The notes beneath the pieces were generated by a model that worked only from the letters and a program-made list of their open reading frames with translations, ran no database searches and was not told the DNA's origin. The translations under genes and the position numbers were made by a program. From a bacterium (lineage in GTDB: Bacteria > UBA9089 > UBA9088 > JAGUXG01), in NCBI GenBank assembly GCA_030018505.1, contig JASEHO010000012.1, forward strand, positions 1 to 19,105: 19,105 bases of DNA, in the 5' to 3' direction. Shown piece after piece: positions 14,789 to 19,105 of this stretch (its first letter is position 1; the number at the start of each line of letters is the position of its first letter).

Positions 14789-17437
14789 ATGATTGAATTG
14801 ACCATAAATGAAAAGATAGTTACTGTCCAGGAAGGAGCAACTATCTTGCAGGCGGCTAAGTCTTGCGGGATTAAGATTCCTCATCTTTGCTACCATAAGA
14901 GCATATCTTCATCTTCAAGCTGTCGGCTATGTGTGGTTGAGGTAGAGGGTGCCAGGGCTTTAGTTGCCTCCTGTTCATACCCTGCTGCTAATGGGATGAA
15001 GATCAGAACTGATACAGAGAGGGTGCTTGCTGCCAGAAGATTAGTTATAGACCTGCTTCTTTCTAATCACCCGGCAGATTGTCTTGCCTGTGAGAAAAAT
15101 GGTGCCTGTAAACTCCAAAAATATGCCTATGAACTGGGGATAACTAAGACGAGCTTTGAGGGTAAAAGATGCCAATATCAGATTGATACCTCCAACCCAT
15201 TCATAGAGAGGGATTATAACAAGTGCATCCTTTGTGGCCGGTGCATCAAAGCCTGCGATGAGATTCAGATGCTTAGCATCCCTAATTTTATCAACAGGGG
15301 CTTTGAGACAAAGGTAGGCACATTTTATGATAGTCCTTTGCAGGAGACAGATTGTGTCTTCTGTGGTCAGTGTTTGGCTACTTGTCCGGTTGGGGCATTG
15401 ACTGAAAAGGTGGCTAATGGAAAGGGTAGGCAGTGGGAATTTTATAAAACAACGACCATTTGTCCATACTGCGGTTGTGGTTGCAGAATAGAGCTGAATG
15501 TGAAGGATAACGAGGTTATAAAGGTTACCTCATCTGAAGGCTCTCTGTGTGTCAAAGGAAGGTTTGGCTTTGACTTCATCAACTGTTCAGACAGACTAAA
15601 GGTACCATTGATAAAGGAACCCTCTGGTGAATTCCGTGAAGCAACCTGGGATGAGGCTTTAGAGTTGATAGCCACTAAATTTAGCCAGATAAAGGCTCAA
15701 TATGGCTCTGATAGTCTTGCTGGCATAAGCTCAGCCAGATGCACTAACGAAGAGAACTATCTCTTCCAAAAGTTTATGCGGCAAGTCTTAGGCACAAATA
15801 ATATTGACCACTGCGCCAGACTTTGCCATGCCTCTACTGTGGCAGGGCTTGCTATCTCCTTTGGCTCAGGGGCAATGACCAATTCTATTGATGAGATTGC
15901 AAATGCAGATTGCATTCTTGTTATTGGCTCAAATACTACTGAGTGCCACCCCATCATTGGCTTAAAAATAAAGCAGGCTGTCAAAAATGGGGCAAAACTG
16001 ATTGTGGCTGACCCAAGAAGGATAGAATTGGCTGAATTAGCAGATTTGCACTTACAGTTTAGAAGCGGCACAGATGTTAGTTTGCTTAATGGAATGGCTC
16101 AAGTGATCATCAAAGAGGGCTTGTTAAATGAAGGGTTTATTGCTGAAAGGTGTGAGGGGTTCCTTGAGTTTAAGGAGGCTGTTTTAGAATGCACGCCTGA
16201 AAAAGTAAGCCAGATAACAGGAGTACCCGCAGGAGAGCTTATTGAATCTGCCAGACTTTATGCTCAGGCAGAAAGAGCAAGCATCATTTATTCTATGGGT
16301 ATAACCCAGCATACGACTGGCGTTGATAATGTCTTTGCCATAGCCAATTTAGCTATGCTCACTGGTAATGTTGGTAAGGAGAGCACAGGCGTAAATCCCT
16401 TGAGGGGACAGAATAATGTTCAGGGCGCCTGTGATATGGGGGCTTTGCCAGGACTCCTGCCAGGCTATCAGAAGGTAGCAGAGGCAAAAGACAAATTTTC
16501 TGTTGCCTGGGGGGTTAGTCTGCCAGAAAAAGCAGGGTTGACAATGTTAGAAATGTTTGATGAGTGTGGAAAGAAGATAAAGGCGATGTATATTATGGGC
16601 GAGAACCCAATGGTCTCTGACCCGGATATAACCCATATTGAAAAAGCACTCAAATCTTTGGATTTCTTGGTAGTGCAGGATATTTTCCTCACTGAAACCG
16701 CTAAACTGGCTGATGTCATACTTCCTGCGGCTTCTTTTGCAGAAAAAGATGGAACATTTACGAACACAGAGAGAAGGGTGCAGTTGCTCAGAAAGGCTCT
16801 TCAGCCAATTGGGCAGAGCAAGGAAGATTCCACAATAATAGTTGAACTGGCAAGCAAGATGGGATACAAGATGAATTATAGCTCAAGTTCTGATATTATG
16901 GCTGAGATAGCTGCACTTACCCCTATCTATGGCGGTATATCTTATCAAAGGCTTTCGAGCGGAGGCATCCAATGGCCATGCCCAAACCCAGCTCACCCAG
17001 GCACAAAATTTCTGCACAAGGATAAATTCTCTGCAGGAAAGGGTAAATTTCAGGCTGTCCGCTACAAACCCCCTGCTGAAACGCCAGATGAAGAATACCC
17101 ATTCCTGCTGACCACAGGCAGGATGCTCTACCACTACCACACCGGCTCAATGACCAGAAGGTCAAAGGGCTTAAATGAAATCTGTAAAGAAGGTTATCTG
17201 GAGATAAACCGAAAAGACGCTGAGATTTTAGGGATAAAGGAAGAAGATTTAGTGGCTGTCTCATCAAGAAGGGGTGTTATAAAGATAAAAGCCAAAGTAA
17301 CCGACAAAGTCCCCTCAAAAACCCTTTTTATTCCCTTTCACTTTGCTGAATCTGCGGCAAATATTCTTACAAACCCAGCCTATGACCCCATAGCCAAAAT
17401 CCCAGAGCTTAAGGTCTGTGCAGTGAAGATTACATGA
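14789..17437 (+). CDS. fdhA: Formate dehydrogenase catalytic (alpha) subunit, Cys-type, with ferredoxin-like N-terminus
   Basis: An 882-residue molybdenum- or tungsten-bis-MGD oxidoreductase expected to interconvert formate and CO2. A [2Fe-2S] domain has Cys34, 45, 48 and 62. The NuoG-type [4Fe-4S] motif is His94-Cys98-Cys101-Cys107. Two ferredoxin clusters use Cys146/149/152/156 and Cys189/192/195/199. The catalytic domain begins with CPYCGCGC (225/228/232, plus Cys254) and Lys256. The active-site residue is Cys346 in HCARLCHAS, where E. coli FdhF has selenocysteine. The C-terminal 110 residues form the MopB cofactor-binding barrel (LTTGRMLYHYHTGSMTRRS). The architecture is that of cytoplasmic NAD(P)- or ferredoxin-linked FdhA, whose partners are usually NuoE/NuoF-like subunits; none is present here. 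A strong AAGGAG precedes the start. The gene overlaps holA by ATGA. A related molybdo-enzyme substrate cannot be excluded. Confidence 0.92.
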   Translation: MIELTINEKIVTVQEGATILQAAKSCGIKIPHLCYHKSISSSSSCRLCVVEVEGARALVASCSYPAANGMKIRTDTERVLAARRLVIDLLLSNHPADCLACEKNGACKLQKYAYELGITKTSFEGKRCQYQIDTSNPFIERDYNKCILCGRCIKACDEIQMLSIPNFINRGFETKVGTFYDSPLQETDCVFCGQCLATCPVGALTEKVANGKGRQWEFYKTTTICPYCGCGCRIELNVKDNEVIKVTSSEGSLCVKGRFGFDFINCSDRLKVPLIKEPSGEFREATWDEALELIATKFSQIKAQYGSDSLAGISSARCTNEENYLFQKFMRQVLGTNNIDHCARLCHASTVAGLAISFGSGAMTNSIDEIANADCILVIGSNTTECHPIIGLKIKQAVKNGAKLIVADPRRIELAELADLHLQFRSGTDVSLLNGMAQVIIKEGLLNEGFIAERCEGFLEFKEAVLECTPEKVSQITGVPAGELIESARLYAQAERASIIYSMGITQHTTGVDNVFAIANLAMLTGNVGKESTGVNPLRGQNNVQGACDMGALPGLLPGYQKVAEAKDKFSVAWGVSLPEKAGLTMLEMFDECGKKIKAMYIMGENPMVSDPDITHIEKALKSLDFLVVQDIFLTETAKLADVILPAASFAEKDGTFTNTERRVQLLRKALQPIGQSKEDSTIIVELASKMGYKMNYSSSSDIMAEIAALTPIYGGISYQRLSSGGIQWPCPNPAHPGTKFLHKDKFSAGKGKFQAVRYKPPAETPDEEYPFLLTTGRMLYHYHTGSMTRRSKGLNEICKEGYLEINRKDAEILGIKEEDLVAVSSRRGVIKIKAKVTDKVPSKTLFIPFHFAESAANILTNPAYDPIAKIPELKVCAVKIT

Positions 17438-18288
17438 CATACAATCAATTAGAAGAGAAACTTGAAAGGGAAGATGTAGCTTCCTGCTATCTTTTTGTGG
17501 GTGAAGAGGAGTTCTTAAAACAAAGGGCTGTAAAGAGATTATCTTCCTTGCTTTCTGCAAGAAGGATTATTATCAACCGTGAAAATGAAAAGGAGTTGAA
17601 TAGCGCTCTTTCCCAATCTTTAATTTTTGGAAGAAAGCTTGTTTTGATAGAGGATGCCTCGCACTTTTCAAAAGAGAATAAGGGGCTTCTTTTGGGGTAT
17701 ATAAAAAACCCAGAAGAGTCAACAATTATTCTTCTTGAAAAGGAAAGAAACCCCAGTCTTGAAAAGATTGTTAGCCAAAATGGAGATGTGGTCATCTTTG
17801 GCCATCTTTCCGGAAAAAGCCTTATCCTTTGGGCAAAGGGTCTCTTTCAAAAGGAAGGAAAGGAGGTTGATGAGTCCGGCATTGAGACTCTTCTTAATAT
17901 AGTTGGAGAGGATCTTCCACTTCTCTCTGTTGAAATAGAGAAGTTAATCCTATTTTGCCAAGAAAAAGAGAGGATAACAGAGGAAGATATAGTAGTTGCT
18001 TCTTCTGGTGTGCCATCCAAAGACAATTTTAAGCTTTTTGAACTCATAAAAAGAAGGGATAGGAGCGCTATAAACCTTTGTCTCCAATTGATGGAGGCAG
18101 GGATTCAAGAGTCTCATATCCTCTTTTTTCTGGCAAGTAAGATGCGAAGGGCAAAGGCTCAGGCAGAGGTTTTTAGGCTTCTTACTGAGACAGACCTTTC
18201 TTTGAAACGAGAACCAAGGGTCTGCTATACTCCGATCATTCTCTCCCTCATTTTAAGGCTTCTACAGCAAGAGATAAAGCATAACTGA
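17434..18288 (+). CDS. holA: DNA polymerase III subunit delta (short form)
   Basis: HolA opens the sliding clamp within the clamp-loader complex. The N-terminus YLFVGEEEFLKQRAVKRL matches the family (E-E-x-L pattern of domain I). IEDASHF, the EESTIILLEKE region and LLSVEIEKLILFC (domain II) follow, then FKLFELIKRRD in domain III. At 284 residues it is short; the family is usually about 320-345. The missing part seems to be in domain III: FFLASKMRRAKAQ leads directly to AEVFRLLTETDLSLKR, whereas homologues have about 35 residues of helices between these blocks. The ATG overlaps the fdhA stop (ATGA), so translation is coupled. The stop TGA is in the end of a family C element. Confidence 0.88.
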   Translation: MTYNQLEEKLEREDVASCYLFVGEEEFLKQRAVKRLSSLLSARRIIINRENEKELNSALSQSLIFGRKLVLIEDASHFSKENKGLLLGYIKNPEESTIILLEKERNPSLEKIVSQNGDVVIFGHLSGKSLILWAKGLFQKEGKEVDESGIETLLNIVGEDLPLLSVEIEKLILFCQEKERITEEDIVVASSGVPSKDNFKLFELIKRRDRSAINLCLQLMEAGIQESHILFFLASKMRRAKAQAEVFRLLTETDLSLKREPRVCYTPIILSLILRLLQQEIKHN

Positions 18289-18424
18289 AACTTTGGCAAA
18301 AATTAAGCTGTAAGTAGTAAGCAGTAAGGATTAAGCAAAAAAGGATACTTATTATTACTTAATCCTTAATCCTTATAGCTTATAGCTTTTTAGTGAAGTT
18401 TTACTAAATTTGCCAAAGTCCAGC
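18285..18424. mobile_element. MITE-like element, family C
   Basis: A 140-bp non-coding element with inverted ends CTGAAACTTTGGCAAA and (reverse complement of the right end) CTGGACTTTGGCAAA. Inner arms GTAAGGATTAAG and CTTAATCCTTA, plus AAGCT repeats, make a long hairpin. No target duplication is visible. It begins within the last codons of holA and may terminate the fdhA-holA transcript. Confidence 0.7.
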
Positions 18425-18463
18425 AACTAATTCAGATTCAGTCTCACAAAGCACCTTTCTATA

Positions 18464-18493
18464 TTGACCAGAAAAGCCTCTCTGTGGTATAAT
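18464..18493 (+). promoter_or_regulatory. Predicted leaderless promoter of the glycosyltransferase fragment
   Basis: TTGACC (18464-18469), an 18-bp spacer and a perfect TATAAT (18488-18493), followed by 7 bases and the GTG at 18501. The start site would fall on the start codon, with no Shine-Dalgarno sequence. Confidence 0.6.
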
Positions 18494-18500
18494 CTGGGGT

Positions 18501-18776
18501 GTGAAGAAGAGGAAGAAGAAGCCGCAGATTTCACAGATTTTTAAGAAAGAGACTATTGTTGTTGGAGGGATTCTTCTTTTGGGTTTGATCTTAAGGCTTA
18601 TCTATTTAGCCCACCTGAAAGCCAATGATCCAGATTTCTTACAACCCGCTCCTGGCACAGATATGCTCACCTATCATAACCTCGCCCAGCAGATACAAGA
18701 AGTAAGCTATGCTCTTTTATTTTTTGCCACCAGATTGCCGTCTTTCTTTCATGATAACTTCATAGCCTATTCTTAG
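18501..18776 (+). pseudogene. Truncated N-terminus of a membrane glycosyltransferase
   Basis: From GTG the frame encodes a basic N-terminus (MKKRKKKP), a membrane helix (VVGGILLLGLILRLIYL) and LKANDPDFLQPAPGTDMLTYHNLAQQI. This is the start pattern of GT39/ArnT-like (dolichyl-phosphate-mannose-type) glycosyltransferases, in which the helix is followed by an NDP-F-x-P loop and an acidic catalytic residue. Complete members have 400-700 residues; here homology appears to end near residue 67 (about 18702) and the frame stops at 91. The tail EVSYALLFFATRLPSFF is probably foreign sequence read antisense. A full promoter remains, so the loss may be recent. It could also be a boundary created by rearrangement. 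Confidence 0.6.
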
Positions 18777-18908
18777 AATAAGGAAGAAGAGTATTCCAAG
18801 GACTAGATAAATAATCTGAGGCTGGTGCAAATTTTGTAAGGGATGTTCTTTGACAAAAATAAGGCTAAAGGAAAAGGGCAAACTTTCCGATATAAAAAAT
18901 AGAGAGAA
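18717..18908 (-). pseudogene. Possible remnant: membrane protein C-terminus
   Basis: The minus strand is open for 63 codons without an obvious start and ends with a membrane helix plus basic tail: IIYLVLGILFFLILRIG, then YEVIMKERRQSGGKK and TAA at 18717-18719. This looks like the true end of an integral membrane protein whose upstream part is gone. It overlaps the tail of the truncated glycosyltransferase frame, as expected if that frame was broken by a rearrangement here. I cannot name a family, and chance is possible for so short a stretch. Confidence 0.25.
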
Positions 18909-18930
18909 CTAAATAAAGGAGGGTTGTCCT

Positions 18931-19105
18931 ATGATTATTATCGGCACTTTAGAAGATTTCCTTAAGGGAAAATTTTGTTCTTGTAAGTTTGCCTGGTGTC
19001 CAAAGTGTAATTCTCCTTTTGTCAGACACCATGGAGGCTACCAAAGAAAGGTAAGGTCTTCTGTGTATGAAGAAAGGAAGGTCTGCATCTATGGAGCAGA
19101 AAGAA
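18931..19105 (+). CDS. Zinc-ribbon protein, 5' part; perhaps transposition-related (DUF6431-like)
   Basis: The window ends inside this gene; 58 codons are visible. The product begins MIIIGTLEDFLKG, followed by a likely zinc-binding Cys16-x-Cys18-x4-Cys23-x2-Cys26 (CSCKFAWCPKC), then SPFVRHHGGYQRKVRS. A Cys-x2-Cys followed by a RHG-Y-R-like basic segment is typical of the N-termini of DUF6431 proteins and of ISL3-type transposases. The gene has a good AAAGGAGGG site. Whether it is a transposase, an integrase accessory or something else needs the remainder of the gene. Confidence 0.5.
   Translation, partial: MIIIGTLEDFLKGKFCSCKFAWCPKCNSPFVRHHGGYQRKVRSSVYEERKVCIYGAER

Noticed and set aside
15800..15850. 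Selenocysteine at the formate dehydrogenase active site
   Set aside because: The codon at residue 346 is TGC (Cys), not TGA, and the frame is open without recoding.
16883..17267. Two minus-strand frames of 85 and 114 codons within fdhA
   Set aside because: They lie opposite the conserved cofactor-binding C-terminus of fdhA and show no domain or start signals of their own.

Overview
The window is bacterial chromosome from a low-GC, probably anaerobic lineage. Separate AccA, SecF, TsaE, RsmA/KsgA, HolA and a bacterial RNase P RNA mark it as Bacteria. A DUF6485 protein, a YaaR (DUF327) protein, a double-domain KaiC-like ATPase, tandem-GAF signalling proteins and a molybdopterin formate dehydrogenase subunit suggest an uncultured candidate-phylum genome, but the phylum cannot be fixed from this sequence alone.

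Layout. Positions 18-5226 are read on the minus strand: a secreted Ala-rich coiled-coil protein, SecF without a neighbouring SecD, AccA, and a DUF6485 protein translationally coupled to a LeuC/homoaconitase-type dehydratase large subunit. A divergent promoter region (5227-5639) follows. Almost everything after it is on the plus strand. First comes a signalling block: a KaiC-like ATPase, a GAF-GAF-HD-GYP phosphodiesterase, a GAF-GAF histidine kinase and a thioredoxin reductase-like protein. Next is a housekeeping block of YaaR, TsaE and RsmA, with rnpB convergent to rsmA. Last is an fdhA-holA pair with a 4-bp overlap. The right end (18.5-19.1 kb) looks eroded: a truncated membrane glycosyltransferase start, a possible antisense remnant of a membrane protein C-terminus, and the start of a Cys-rich zinc-ribbon protein that may be transposition-related.

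The most distinctive content is three families of short non-coding, palindromic, MITE-like elements. Family A (about 180 bp, six copies) and family B (about 200-240 bp, three copies) both have GTAAC...GTTAC ends. Several copies have direct target duplications of 8-9 bp that can be read in the sequence. Family C has CTGGACTTTGGCAAA ends. Nearly every copy sits within about 20 bp of a stop codon, in either orientation. Four genes (accA, tsaE, rsmA, holA) have their present stop codon inside an element, and RsmA carries a 16-residue tail encoded by one. The ends hold stop codons in every entry frame and the interiors can fold into long hairpins, so the elements could act as portable gene-end modules. 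That role is inference; the insertions, duplications and supplied stops are seen directly.

A second theme is promoters with a TTGTAA- or TTGACC-like -35, a 17-18 bp spacer and a TATACT/TATAAT -10 placed only 6-7 nt before the start codon (secF, the DUF6485 gene, the glycosyltransferase fragment). This predicts leaderless mRNAs beside conventional Shine-Dalgarno-led genes.
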